From Pseudoips prasinana (taxonomy: Eukaryota > Arthropoda > Insecta > Lepidoptera > Nolidae), in the NCBI GenBank assembly GCA_951640165.1, contig OX621238.1:29040001-29104000 (forward strand): a stretch of 64,000 bases of DNA, in the 5' to 3' direction. The notes below the pieces were generated by a model. The model was not told the origin of the DNA and did no database searches. It saw only the letters and a list, made by a program, of their open reading frames with translations. The position numbers and the translations under genes are program-made. Within the stretch, counting starts at the first letter, position 1; every line of letters starts with the position of its first letter. Below are positions 29,001-40,615 of the stretch, in pieces.

Positions 29001-30607
29001 CAAAGAGTATAATAATAAACTGGGAGAGTCAAGATCTCAAAGATTTACGGTAAAGACTCAAGATCGCAAAAGAAAAAATAATGAGACCTACCATTATTGA
29101 GACAAATCTCTCTCCCATCGTATGTTAGTTTTACCAGCAAATACATGCCCAAATATACCTATATGCAACAAACAGGATGACTCTTTCAATCCAGATATTA
29201 CAACCAACAATCAACTCTAGCAAATTCGCACTCCCAGTAAAGTACTACGAAAAGCGAAAAACAATAGATATTCATCCGCACACAGATCTTGATCTATGTT
29301 ACAAAACCTAAATATTACAGACAGACTGCTGTCCTGTATAAAATAGTTTACTACGAGAAACGGGTAAGTCTTTACAATAGGCGACATGCTATATTAAGTC
29401 TACTACTTATAATACAAAATGCAATGGATATTTATAGCTTTGTATTGTCACACAAATAGGAAATCAACAATTGTAACATGTGTATATTTAAATATTAGCT
29501 TCTATACGAAATATCATTGGTACAACGGTTTCTAATAATGAGTACATAGATAAGTCACACTGTTGGCGGATTGTTCTCGATTTATTTTTGATTCTCTTAC
29601 CACGTAAGTGAAAAAAAAATCATGGTGTACCTAGTAAACCTTATGATTGAATACTGAACTGTAGCTGATTAGCCAAGAAGCTTTACAGGTTAATATCTCA
29701 ATATTCTAAAATATGCTCGCGGCTAAATGTCTTACCTTCTAGTAGGATACTTTCTGTTTGTTGGAGATAAAAACCTCAATTTTCAAACTCATATCAATTA
29801 CAAACTATATAAAAATAAAATCAAATATCTAAATACAGCTGTAATTTGTAATGCAGATTATGTCTGCTGATAATTATCAAAAAGATGATAAAAGGGCGAG
29901 CGATTTGTTATGTGGTCAATTGACTTGCCCATTTCGTAAGAAACAAGTCTTAAATGGCATAATCCTGCTTGAATTAAGAATAATTAATGCTAGATGATGC
30001 CATTTAATTGATTATTGTAAATACAACAATCAATGAAACGCCACCCATTCGTAATTGGGCGTAGAATTCAAATGAAATAAGTGAAATAACGAATGCGGGT
30101 GGTAAAATGCGACAAAAAAGGGTTCCTAATATCAGTTAATAATATACTACAATCACAGTTTTTCTCCTTGTATTTGACTTGTAATGATTGTTATTAAATT
30201 TGTGGTAGCCCTCAGTAGAGACACCTGGTAAAGCATCTTCGAAACCTATGAATTTGGAGCTGACCAGTTTTGAAAATTACCTCCTGATTTATTAGTCGCT
30301 TTTGTCTTTCGTATACAAGTAGGTACACAAATGTGATGTAAGTTTAGATTTAAAATAACGCTATATTTGCTATAAAACTAACTAATTGTAAACAAATTGA
30401 AGCTTTTATAAAAATATCTAAAATCACCAAACGTCGTGCAAATCTGTGCACAACTTTTCTATTATTAACATCTTAATTAATGTTAAAAATAAAAATGTGG
30501 TTTCCACACGCCTATCGAATGATCTTAAGTTGGTACTGCGGACACTGAAAAGAAAAAGGCAGGATCGCTTACAATGATACCGAGGGTTATTTCCTATATA
30601 CATCAGG

Positions 30608-30616
30608 TATAAAAGG
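30608..30616 (+). promoter_or_regulatory. TATA-like box with downstream splice-donor-like site, unit A
   Basis: TATAAAAGG is followed 80 bp on by gagctg/gtaaga (30695/30696). Unit B has the same arrangement at 31407-31415 with gtaaga at 31495. It could be the promoter and untranslated first exon of the GMC gene whose coding starts at 34963, which opens directly after a splice acceptor. Inference only. Confidence 0.35.
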
Positions 30617-31518
30617 ACAAAATTTTCTGTAAAACTTGTACCTACGGTGGGTATAGTCAAGCGAAACATAGTACTACTACGTTAAATTGGAGCTGGTAAG
30701 ATTGTTTTGTATTTTTTATTATCGTTATCATGAAATATAATAATTATAATTGTATTGTGTAGATTAAACATGTTTTACATTACAGTGTCTATGTATTGAA
30801 GATGTTTACAAAAGAGTGTAGGTATAGTATTTATTTGGGGTAACACTGACCCGAAATGACTGGATTTTGAATGTTATCAGTCTGTTTGTGTGTGTGTTTT
30901 ACTTACTATTGTTCGAATCATGATGCTGTTTTGATGAAGTTTGGGTTGAACCATATACGACTGGGTAAATGATACTGCGTCCATAACTCTCGCAACCCTA
31001 TACCGGATCCCGCTATTGAATAAATGATCGTTATTTAATTTGTGGTAGCCCTGAGTAGAGACACCTGGTAAAGCATCTTCGAAACCTCTGAATTTGGCGC
31101 TGACCAGTTTTCAAAATCAACTCCTGATTTATTAGTCGCTTTTGTTTTTCGTATACAAGTAGGTACACAAATGTGATGAAGTTTAGATTTGAAATAACGA
31201 ATTGAAGCCTTAATATCTTAAATCACCAAACGTCGTGCAAATCTGTGCACAGCTTTTCTATTATTAACATCTTAATTAATGTTAAAAATAAAAATGTGGT
31301 TTCCACACGCCTATCGAATGATCTTAAGTAGGTACTGCGTACACGGAAAAGAAAAAGGCAGGATCGCTTACAATGATACCGAGGGTTATTTCCTATATAC
31401 ATCAGGTATAAAAGGACAACATTTTCTGCAAAAATTGTACCTACGGTGGGTATAGTCAAGGGAAACATAGTACTACTACGTTAAATTGCACCTGGTAAGA
31501 TTGTTTTGTATTTTTTAA

Positions 31519-34129
31519 CCCTTAAATGCATGAAATTTTTAAATATTCTGAAAAAAATATATATAATAGAATTAGGGGTACAAAACTCGGGAAAAATAAT
31601 TAAAAAAATATTTTCCTACTTTTAATATATTTATTTCTAATAAAACTTCAAGTATCATTTTTGATACTCCATGTATTTAGCTCAAAAAAAATGTTGGTTT
31701 TAATTTTTATGAAATAAATAGAAACAATTATTGTTTCTGTTGTCACACAAAGACACCTTACATTTTGAACACAATACAGATGTCAACTTCCGACAGTTAT
31801 TATATTTACACTTATTTCTCTTATTACAATATTCTCTTTCATGCCCTACATTGTCAAAACGGACGTCTCTTGTTGGCATTGCTTGTTCATGCGCTCGAGT
31901 TGTTCTTGCTTTCTTGACGGTTACTTCTTCTAAGCGACTAGAACTTGGCCGACCACGTTTGTTATCATGATTATAACTTTGGTACTTACATAGAGATTCT
32001 GCTAGATCTGTTCTAAAGTCAGCTAAATTCATTATTTGTTTCGGATTCTCTCCTTTTTTGGTCAGTACTTTTTTATAGAGCACCCACGCGTTGATGACCG
32101 TCATGTCTAACAGATGATAAAACATTCGTGTCGTCCATTTGCGAGACTTCATTCTGATGCGGTACCGACCTAAGTAGCTGTCCATTAGGTCGACGCCGCC
32201 CATATGAGCATTGTACTCTTTCACGACTCTAGGGCAAGGAATTTCAATAGTAGCTTTTTGCTTTTTGTCAAACCGTTTGATAGTTTCTACTGGTTCTGCT
32301 CCTACATACGTCGAAAGCAATAAGACCTGCTTGTTGTCTTTCCAACTAGTAGCTGCCAGGTCTAATCCATTATAATGAGTAACATTTTCACAGTATGACC
32401 CTCTGGGAACATCAGCTTTCATTACGTCTTTTTTTTCTGGCAACTTGCAGGTCTTTCCTAGTCTATTTCTTTGCACAGTGCCCAAGCAGTAGATTCCTTC
32501 TCCCCAAAGATAATAGAGTAGAGCACAATTTGTATAAAAGTTATCGAAATACACGATATGATTTACTTTTCGAGGAACAGATCGCAACAAACGGATGACT
32601 GTGTTGGACACGACACCTAAATCAGGTTCATTTTGTAATCTTTCAATAGTTTGTGCCCCTGAATAGATCTCAAACCTGTACGCGTATCCCATCAAGCAAC
32701 ATAAGACAAAAAAATTTAAACCCCACTTATGGGGTTTGTTTGGTAAGTATTGCTTCATGAAGTGTGAAATCTTGGTTGCACACATTTGTTCATCTAGAGA
32801 TAGTCTATGCTCAAAAGGAACAGTCACAAATCTTTTGTTCAGATAATCGATCACAGGTCTGATCTTGTGCAATCTGTCGTGATTAGAATGACTAACGGGA
32901 AGGTGATGTACGTTATCATTCATATGGAAAATTTGGCGAATTTTTTCAAAGCGATTTACAGTCATAGTATCTGCGATAGGTGCAAATCTAGCTTTTGCTG
33001 ACCAATACGATCGCACACTTGGGAAATGGTAGACAGAAGAATAGATAAGTATGCCTAAAAATTTACGAAGCTCCAAGACGGTAATAGTATCGGTGAAGTT
33101 AGCATTTATTTGTATTGCATACTTGTTGGATTCATTTACTATTTGTTCGAGCAAATCATCTTCAAAGAAATAAGAAAAAAAATGGTATGGGGTGGAAAGT
33201 TCCATAATATTCTGTGGGTAAGTTGTATTTCCTTTGAATGCTAAAGCTTCTTCGACAAGGTTTAAATTTTTCCGTTTCCAAACTAGGTTACGAGTGATTA
33301 TATTTCCAGTAACACTTACTGAAGAAGTCGATGGGAGCGGTGGCGGTTCAACCTCCTCATTTGAAACTAAACTGCCATTTTCATCGTCAAATAATATTGG
33401 CGGATCACCATCTACATGATCAGGATCACCATCTACATGATCTGAGCTGCCTTCTAAATCAGCTAAAATATCATTACGATCAGCATAATATCCAATTTCG
33501 TCTTCATCTTCCTCAAAATTGTCATCAGACAGTTCTCCACTTTCCAGTTGCCGCAAATATCCCTCGATGTCACGTTCTGCTAATCGCTTAGCCATAATCT
33601 GTAAATAAAAGCATCAAGCAGTTGTAGCAATCACCCAAAACCAAGAATATGCGATATTTTATGCCATTAGAAGCCAAAAACAAATATAATACGACATTCA
33701 GGCAAGTAAGTAATTCTTGAATTTTTTTTTGGCGCCAATGCATGAAGTATCAATTTTGATACCTCACAAAAATAGCAAATTAGAGTATGAAAGCCCACAA
33801 ATAAAGTAAATACGCGTACTCGATAATATGAATTGCATACTTACGATGGTCAGAACAATTTTTGTTGGACGAAAAGTCTCTAAAACAGAAAGCCACAACA
33901 AAAACAAAATCACGCGGGAATACCTGTACTACGAACGTTCACTAACTTTTGAAAATGGCAGAAAACCATAGACTATACTAGATGAATCCAAGTTTTTACA
34001 CTTTATTTCGTTTAGAAATGAATCAATATACATAAATATTTTAAAAGCAAACTAGCTTTACATTAAATTTGAGACCATAACCTAATTCAAACTTTAGGTA
34101 TCATTTTTGATACCGTATGCATTTAAGGG
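31519..34129 (-). mobile_element. complete piggyBac-family transposon
   Basis: The terminal repeats are CCCTTAAATGCAT at the left (31519) and its exact inverse ATGCATTTAAGGG ending at 34129, 13 bp as in classical piggyBac. TTAA target sites flank both ends (31515-31518 and 34130-34133). Length 2,611 bp. The palindrome-like gtatcattTTTgatac occurs near both ends (31650 and 34098), with a variant at 33742, probably as transposase-binding subterminal repeats. The transposase frame is uninterrupted, so the copy could be recent or active. Confidence 0.95.
31700..33595 (-). CDS. piggyBac transposase, 631 aa, intact
   Basis: It cuts and pastes its element at TTAA sites in the nucleus. The N-terminal third is acidic, with a short internal repeat (DHVDGDP twice, residues 52-65). 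The catalytic core carries the three aspartates: D268 in LSLDEQM, D351 in VYFDNFYTN and D469 in GGVDLMDSYLGRYRI, with the family's WGLNFFVLCC and RRxxRKWTTRMFYHLLD-type blocks around them. The C-terminus (about residues 596-631) is the cysteine-rich zinc domain that recognises the ends: CNKRNKCKYNNC, then CSKCKVSLCDNRNNNCF. ATG at 33595 is the only sensible start and the stop lies about 180 bp from the left end. Length is normal for the family (about 590-640 aa). No break or missing residue seen. Confidence 0.96.
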   Translation of the reverse strand: MAKRLAERDIEGYLRQLESGELSDDNFEEDEDEIGYYADRNDILADLEGSSDHVDGDPDHVDGDPPILFDDENGSLVSNEEVEPPPLPSTSSVSVTGNIITRNLVWKRKNLNLVEEALAFKGNTTYPQNIMELSTPYHFFSYFFEDDLLEQIVNESNKYAIQINANFTDTITVLELRKFLGILIYSSVYHFPSVRSYWSAKARFAPIADTMTVNRFEKIRQIFHMNDNVHHLPVSHSNHDRLHKIRPVIDYLNKRFVTVPFEHRLSLDEQMCATKISHFMKQYLPNKPHKWGLNFFVLCCLMGYAYRFEIYSGAQTIERLQNEPDLGVVSNTVIRLLRSVPRKVNHIVYFDNFYTNCALLYYLWGEGIYCLGTVQRNRLGKTCKLPEKKDVMKADVPRGSYCENVTHYNGLDLAATSWKDNKQVLLLSTYVGAEPVETIKRFDKKQKATIEIPCPRVVKEYNAHMGGVDLMDSYLGRYRIRMKSRKWTTRMFYHLLDMTVINAWVLYKKVLTKKGENPKQIMNLADFRTDLAESLCKYQSYNHDNKRGRPSSSRLEEVTVKKARTTRAHEQAMPTRDVRFDNVGHEREYCNKRNKCKYNNCRKLTSVLCSKCKVSLCDNRNNNCFYLFHKN

Positions 34130-34957
34130 TTAATAACGTTATTATTAAATATAATTAGTATGATTGTATTGTGTGGATTATACATATGTAACATTACAGT
34201 GTCTATGTTTTGAAGATGTTTACAAAAGAGTGTAGGTATAGTATTTCTTTGGGGTAACACTGAACCGAAATGACTGGATTTTGAATCTTATCAGTCTCTG
34301 TGTGTGTTTAACTTACTATTGTTCGAATCATGATGCTGTTTTGTTGAAGTTTGGGTTGAACCATACACGACTGGGTAAATGCTACTGCGTCCATAACTCT
34401 CGCAACCCTATACCGGATCCCGCTAAATCTTACCAATATTTAGACATTTTAGACGTAGAGCGTAGCGGCTTAACAGTAGCATTTATTTATTTATTTTAAA
34501 GTACTACCCCATGATACATGCTAAATGTACACAGTTAAGTAGGTACATGTTCTGATATGCATGTAACTAAAATTTAAGTACAATTAATACCAACGATTTA
34601 TATTTTTTGATGTTTGGGTCCTCAAGTAGGAGGCGGCAAGAGTCGATAACGCGTATGATACCATGTACATAATATGATTCTTGCAACACGGTATCATAAG
34701 CTATGATACACAACGAGGGCCGTATATGCTTAGTTACAGAATTGGTACTAGCTACAGCTATGCTTTTGTAGGTGGAGCTTCGTCCATTCCTCCTTATCTT
34801 CGGTAAGCGCTTTGACTACGCTACGCTACGCTATTAATACAAGTATCATCTTGGTGGTATTCATATATATATGGTTGGTTAGCGGGCACTGTTAGTGCCA
34901 GTTCATAGAAATTCTTTGATAATTTAGAAAAACTGTTAGTATTTCTCTATGTTGTAG

Positions 34958-37900
34958 AGAGGATGGGGTCGAGCACGTCGATGTCGCTGGTGAAGGCTAC
35001 GCAGCTCGCTGCGTCGTTGTTGGCTTCTCTCGGACTTGATGGTGAATTTGAGTACCCTCCCCAAATTAAGTTAAAAAGTAAGATTAATGAATATAATAGA
35101 GCTTTTAACGGATAAAAGATATTGTAACTTTCATAAAAGCTCTGATGGGCCATATCACAGAGGAGGCTTAAAAGTCCTACGGCGATTACGCCACAGTTGA
35201 TAGGTGAATTTGTACACGTCCGGAAACAAGCATTATACATACATACTTATATACTTGTAAAAAATCTATGATGCATAGGTATATATGTTGATATTGCGTC
35301 ATGCTCTCGGGAGACACCTCCTTAGTGGAGCTTGTCATAAAGCGAAGAATTAATATTCTCTATAACTATCTTGAGCTTGCTCTTTATAACCATGTCGGAG
35401 ATGGCGCTACCTAATTAGCATTAACTTGCGGTAGAATTTATGTTGTGGTTGGAAGCCTGTTTAGGTTTAAATGCACAAGACTCCAACGAACCTTCAGTTA
35501 AGATAGATTTATTATTAAACGAGCAATATTTGTAGTTGTATACTAATCCTATTCTGGATAAATTATCTATGAAAAACCGAAAAATATTTTCTACACAGAT
35601 TTTGCAATCGGGACAAACCGGGATCGGGTAGACAAACAAATCTTCAAGTAATTGTCATTCTTTATTTTATTTAGTAGAATTGAAAAGCGATTTTTCGTTA
35701 TTACATACTGTTTTCTTACAAACAATAGTAAAATATATTAAAGTATTACTTTAATTGTTATGTTAATTTATAGTAAATGGTAAGATATACATTTCTCCCT
35801 TATTTCGGAATTTGAGAACCGATTTACGAGATTTTTTTTAAATGTGTAGAAGAAGCTTTGGAATTGGTGCCACATTATAATCATGGACTAAGATGGAGTT
35901 GTTTATTCGATATGATACAGATAATCAATTATACACGAAAAAATATAATAAATTGAATACCTTCCTCCTTTTCGAACCGGTTCTATCCATTCGAATAGAT
36001 TTACAAAATGGGTTTTATGCCGAATAAAAATTAGCAATAGCATAAACGGATAGCGGACCTTGGTCACCCAAGACCAAGTCCAGTGTTACAATTAAATAAG
36101 TATTACCACCCAAAAGATTCTGTAAAAAATTGCCAAGTGTCGATGGAGCTGCTTGTTTATCTCTAAAAAGTAATGAGATCTCTAGACAAAGTTGAGCCAT
36201 TTATTGCAGCCAGTAAAACGCAATTTATGAATGTTCTGACTGTTTAAAAAACGTACGCCTTTAATTTGCTTTTAGAACAACTGATTTGAACAAAATTAGT
36301 ATGGGTGGTAGAAATAAAACCACCCATACAAATTTTGTTCAAACCGGTTTCATTCAAATTCCGATAGTATTCCCTATCCAATAATAATAATAATTACCAA
36401 TGTTTGTATATAGAAAATTTAGTAGATACATCTTTACTTTAATCATGGGATTTAATTAAATTATACATACATTAGTAAATGACTATGATTAACAATATTA
36501 TGTAAATAGTGGTTATAAGATTTTAAAAATAATCTGCAGCAATAGCACATTTAAGTTACTGCAGCAATTTGATAATGTTTTCGGTATCAGAATAATCCAT
36601 TTTAAGCAGCCAATTTCTTACCACATTGCTGCATTCGGCTCTCCGGTAGATTGCTAAGGAAATTTCCTTGTTTAACTTATTATAGATCATAGGTACTTCC
36701 TCGAAATGGAAAGAACTTTTGTGCAAAGGAAGTATGTACAACTGTGGGTTCACATATTGCATAATGCCTTCTTGTAGATGCCATGCGTTTTCTGCTTTCT
36801 TCAGGAAGGTTAATATGTTTACGTAATACTGTTTGCATGATGTACAGCTGGCGAACAGTCAGCACTTGTGCTTCCTTATAGAGTTGTAAGGTAGAGAACA
36901 ATACAATCAAACAGAACAGGTAGAGAACAATACATAAAAATACAATCCATAGATAAGCTCCATTTTATTCCATAGTCAGTTAAAATAAATTAATGGTAAA
37001 CTTACAGATAACACATGTTACGACTATATAATAGTGGGCGGCGGCACGGGCGGCTCCGTAGTGGCTTCGAGGCTGGCCCAAGATCAGGAGAACAGTGTAT
37101 TAATGTTGGAGGCCGGGGAAAACCCGCCTATAATAGCTCTTGTAAGTAACTATTAAAAAGAAAAATCTTGCTTTGAACTTACGCAGAGCTACCGAATACT
37201 TTGCTTCATTAAATTTTGTAAGTACCTACATGGGTAGCAATGTGCTAAAGGTATGTCACCTCACTACAGTCATCATACTGTACAATATTGCATGGGTGAA
37301 ACTGTGGATTACCACAGTAAACACATAAGTGAAACCATTAAAAATATGGCATGGGTGGCACTGTGGTAAAGTATGTCACCTCACTACAGTCATCATAGTC
37401 TACAATATTGCATGGGTGGGACTGTGGTAAAGTAGTATCATCTAGTTGTGGGGAAATTTGTCATGGCTACCATTCGTCTGGAGTAAAATGATGTTATGTC
37501 GGTTAAGGCCTGTCGAAACCGTAGCCGGTGTAGCTGAAATTCTATTGAAATCGTTTTTTTAATATCTATTGATATATAGACGAAGAAATAATTTATATTT
37601 TTACGAGCGTGTCCGACTCCGAATGATGAGTCTGTGGATTAAGGGATGATGCCTACATCTTTCAGGAGATGTATTTGTTAGGTTTGACATATACATGGAC
37701 TCGAACAAAAAATGCTTATTTACACCGCTAACTGCGCTCATTCAGTAACATTATATTCTAATTAAACTTAAAAAAGTTTGAGATGTACCTACTAGGATTT
37801 AATCTATTCACCACCCATTTATAGATGACTAGGTTTTTGTTTCTCCATTTACCATAATGTTGTGACTAACGTCTTTCGACATTTTTTATAGCTACCGGGA

Positions 37901-39400
37901 CTCTTCTATTTACTACAAGGTTCATATGTAGACTACAATTACTCATCAACTTACAACGACTACGCAGCCTCAAGCCAAAACTACCACACCAAGCTTACCG
38001 CAGGGAAGATGCTCGGCGGCAGTGCTTCTCTGAATGTGCATCTTCATTTAAGAGGCTCGCCTGCCGATTTCGATGAATGGGCTGTAATATCTGAAGATGA
38101 TTCATGGCGATATCAAAATATTTTGCAGTACTTCATAAAAAGTGAAAGTTTACATGACAAAGAAATTCTTGATGCGTACCCCGAGTACCATGGGACTGAA
38201 GGACCCACAGGATTAACCAGAGAACTTCATCCTGAATTAGATGTCTACTTCAAATCTTTTGCCGAAATGGGTAATCCACTTGTAAAAGATTTAAATGCCA
38301 ATGTTACAGTTGGTAACACTCAATCACAATATACAATATATAAGAAGCTAAGACAAACCCCAGCGATAACATATATAAAAAATGTTAAGGATTATAAGAA
38401 CTTTTATTACTCTAAAAACACAAGAGTTACGAGGATAATATTTAATGGTAAGGTGGCAGTGGCAGTAGAAGCTGTTCATAAAGGAAAAACATATATTTTG
38501 AAGGCGAGAAAAGAAATAATAACATCAGCTGGAACTTTCGGCTCACCACAGCTATTGATGCTATCTGGCATTGGACCACAAGATCATCTAAAGGCAATGA
38601 ATATTGATGTGAAATGCGATCTACCTGTGGGTGATAATCTAATAGATCCAGCTGCAGTGCTCATAGTTTTCAAAACCAAAAAATATTTGCTTCCTTTGGT
38701 TTCTCCAAAAATTGTTGACGTTCTAGATCCCTTACATTTTCCATTTGGTTTAATAATAGGATCAGTGGCTTTAGATAAATGTGAAAGTACAGATTCTGAC
38801 TATCAGGCTTATTGTTTGCTCCTCCCACATGACACTCCGTCTCTTACATTGGCTTGTGCTAACCCATTCGGTTTACGCGATGATATATGTGACAATTTAC
38901 AGAAGGAGGTGACATCAAGAGATTCTTTGTTTTGTTATGTTGTTAATCATCTGCCAAAATCTAGAGGTACAGTCCGTTTGAATAGTACAGATCCTTTTGG
39001 CAGTCCTGAAATTACAACTGGATATTATACTGATGATAAAGATCTAAATACTATGGTGAAATATATAAAAGATTTCACAAAACTCGAGACATCATCATTT
39101 TTCAAAAAAGAGGGAGGAAAATTAGTCGGTTTAGATGTTCAGGAGTGTGAAGGTAAAAAACGTTACAGTTCTGATTATTGGAAATGTTATATTTTACGCA
39201 GGTCAACGAGTCTATATCATTATCGTGGCACATGTGCTATGGGAGCTGTGGTAGATGGCAAGTTGAAAGTCAAAGGAATGGATAGGCTTCGTGTAGTAGA
39301 TGCAAGTATAATGCCTAAAGGACCCAAAAGTGATCCCAATGCAGCTGTTTTGATGCTAGCTGAAAAAGCAGCTGACATGATTAAAATGGACCATAATTAG
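34958..39400 (+). CDS. GMC-family FAD oxidoreductase (glucose dehydrogenase / ecdysone oxidase-like), gene 1
   Basis: Coding exons: 34963-35077 (exon opens at 34958), 37008-37141 and 37892-39400, phases 1 and 0, giving 585 aa. Exon 1 encodes a signal-like start ([20 protein letters not shown]). Exon 2 has the FAD-binding [20 protein letters not shown]. Exon 3 has [11 protein letters not shown] (GMC motif), [17 protein letters not shown] (GMC signature 2) and the active site [10 protein letters not shown], with a second catalytic-type asparagine in [12 protein letters not shown] enzymes oxidise sugars, alcohols or ecdysteroids with FAD. The substrate cannot be read from sequence; ecdysone oxidase-like is my best guess from the family's expansion in Lepidoptera. 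The acceptor (ctctatgttgtag) sits five bases before the ATG, so an untranslated exon lies upstream. No frame break. Its paralogue is the minus-strand gene at 48765-51908. Confidence 0.9.
36015..36200 (-). other. short minus-strand open frame in GMC gene 1 intron, unrecognised
   Basis: A 61-codon frame beginning [19 protein letters not shown] do not recognise it; it may be chance or part of a decayed element. There is no supporting splice or promoter signal. Confidence 0.12.
36284..36346. repeat. 25-bp-stem hairpin in intron 1 of GMC gene 1
   Basis: tttgaacaaaattagtatgg pairs with ccatacaaattttgttcaaa, with gtggt/accac extending the stem around a loop agaaataaa. It may be a MITE core. Confidence 0.65.
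36556..36910 (-). pseudogene. LINE reverse-transcriptase C-terminus, frameshifted, inside GMC gene 1 intron
   Basis: Minus-strand frame 1 gives [20 protein letters not shown] and then VHTSFAQK. Frame 2 takes over with [20 protein letters not shown] and [20 protein letters not shown]. The order (RQLYI block, HTS-A, YNKLN-EI, WL) is the C-terminal pattern of Jockey-like RT proteins. One frameshift near 36700-36760. Confidence 0.62.
37251..37440. repeat. tandem repeat, 120-bp period, in GMC gene 1 intron 2
   Basis: gtatgtcacctcactacagt recurs at 37251 and 37371 and is followed both times by catcata, tacaatattgcatgggtg and a variant of actgtgg. About 1.6 copies. Confidence 0.8.
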
Positions 39401-39644
39401 GGCATCAAATATTTAATTCTTTTGATTTCTCAATTTAAAAATGCTACGTCCATGAATAATAAGTCGATGAATTTATGTATGATGTGTTTGGGTTTAATGA
39501 AAAAAATATATGTTTATTCGATATATAATTGGAGTTTCATTTAATTTTATAAACACCACACATTCTCGTCCATCAACAATACTGGTCACACCAGTTATAA
39601 GGAACTGTCACAAGTGATAACTTATGTGGCTGGTTTACGTATGT

Positions 39645-40615
39645 ATTTCAGTCCCGCAAACTTATCTGGCCTGCTGGCAGCGTCGCTGTTATCGTATTTA
39701 GTGTTGCTAGTAACTATTTTTTGCAATAAAGTGGGTAAAAATAATATACACATTGTAACGTAAATATTACTCCACTAAAAAGAAAACAAATACTGTCATT
39801 ACAAATCTTTATATTTTTATACAATAATTACTTATGATCATTAACATAAAATGTATGCTGAGTATTCTCTAACGGAGATACTCCATGTTATGTCACCGGA
39901 ATTGTTTAATTCAGAAGTCATTTCATCATCATCATTATCGTAATCACTGCTTTCACTTTCACTATCACTACCTAAATGAATGATGAAAGGCTCGTCTAAA
40001 TATCCATCCCTTTTTCGATACTCATTTTCAATATTTTTTACATGATTGCAATGCTTTTACCATTCTTTGACTGTTATTTTATCAAAAGCATCTACAATCA
40101 ATGTAGGCATTTCAGAATTCGATCTACCAATATTCTGATCTGCTATAAATTTTTGCATCTGCTTGCTCTTTTTCTTTCACAAGTTTTCTTACAAATCACT
40201 CCCCGACACCTACAATGGAAATAGCAAAAATTTTATAAATAATTAATATTATATTATAAAAATATGTATTTTAATTTAAAATGCGAGGGGGAGTTTCGTA
40301 TCTTTTCAGAAGTTGACAACACTAAACTCTAGCAGCAGCTACGCGTTCATAAAACTGATTGAAGGGTATAATTGTTGCCTGAAGGCGTTTTTCTTCCTTC
40401 ATATAATTCAATACTTGTAATATAACGTTCCTTGCATCACTTTTTAAAGCTATCGGCATTTTTCACAATTAAAAACCACAAAAAGAAAAATAAATACTTG
40501 CAACAAACAATCAATGGCAGGAATGTCAGGGAATAACAGGCCGATTGACATTTCAAACTGGCGTCGTTAGTTCTACTTTTGGCCACCGGGCCAGATAAGT
40601 TTGTGGCGTGTGTGT
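39645..40615 (-). mobile_element. decayed TIR DNA transposon with DDE-transposase remnant (Tc1/mariner-pogo type?)
   Basis: Inverted ends: cgcaaacttatctggcc near 39655 and ggccagataagtttgtggcg near 40590. Inside, minus-strand pieces in one frame with stops read SEMPTLIVDAFDKITVKEW, stop, KHCNHVKNIENEYRKRDGYL, then an acidic SDSESESSDYDNDDDE tail to 39854. The pattern fits the C-terminal end of a DDE transposase family that I remember from insect genomes. Dead copy. Confidence 0.55.

Larger units (their letters stand above)
23050..30181. other. gene-poor intergenic region with dispersed repeats
   Basis: No host coding exon is supportable here. Contents seen: LINE 3'-end-like sequence near 23735-23850, dispersed repeats at 24290-24540, 27750-28010 and 28195-28520, MITEs at 25302 and 27486, SINE B copies at 26305 and 28855, a Helitron at 26767, and a repeat at 27640-27725 inverted relative to 605-700. 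A less AT-rich patch at 23370-23600, with a TATA-like tataaaaat at 23415, could be cno 3' UTR or a 5' exon of another gene; undecided. Confidence 0.5.
30182..34424. repeat. 840-bp tandem duplication, second copy split by piggyBac
   Basis: Unit A is about 30182-31021. Unit B is 31022-34424 with the transposon (31519-34129) and one TTAA removed. The offset is exactly 840 bp at the left ends (tgtggtagccct at 30202 and 31042), and both end in ctataccggatcccgct. Copies differ by scattered substitutions and a deletion of some tens of bases in B near 31200. I do not recognise the unit as a known element. Confidence 0.88.

Noticed and set aside
30424..31468. Two 81-codon minus-strand ORFs, about 93% alike, in the tandem duplication
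   Set aside because: Similarity is expected from the DNA duplication itself; differences fall mostly at amino-acid-changing sites and no family is recognised, so no sign of selection for a protein.
31731..33591. Plus-strand ORFs across the piggyBac transposase
   Set aside because: Antisense shadows; the minus frame has all family motifs.
30182..34424. Direct repeats as a pair of LTRs of a retrotransposon
   Set aside because: Units abut with no internal coding DNA, and no TG...CA ends, primer-binding site or target duplication could be seen.
34947..35240. 97-codon minus-strand ORF with hydrophobic stretches
   Set aside because: It lies antisense to GMC gene 1 exon 1, which has matching phase, signal-like start and a paralogue.
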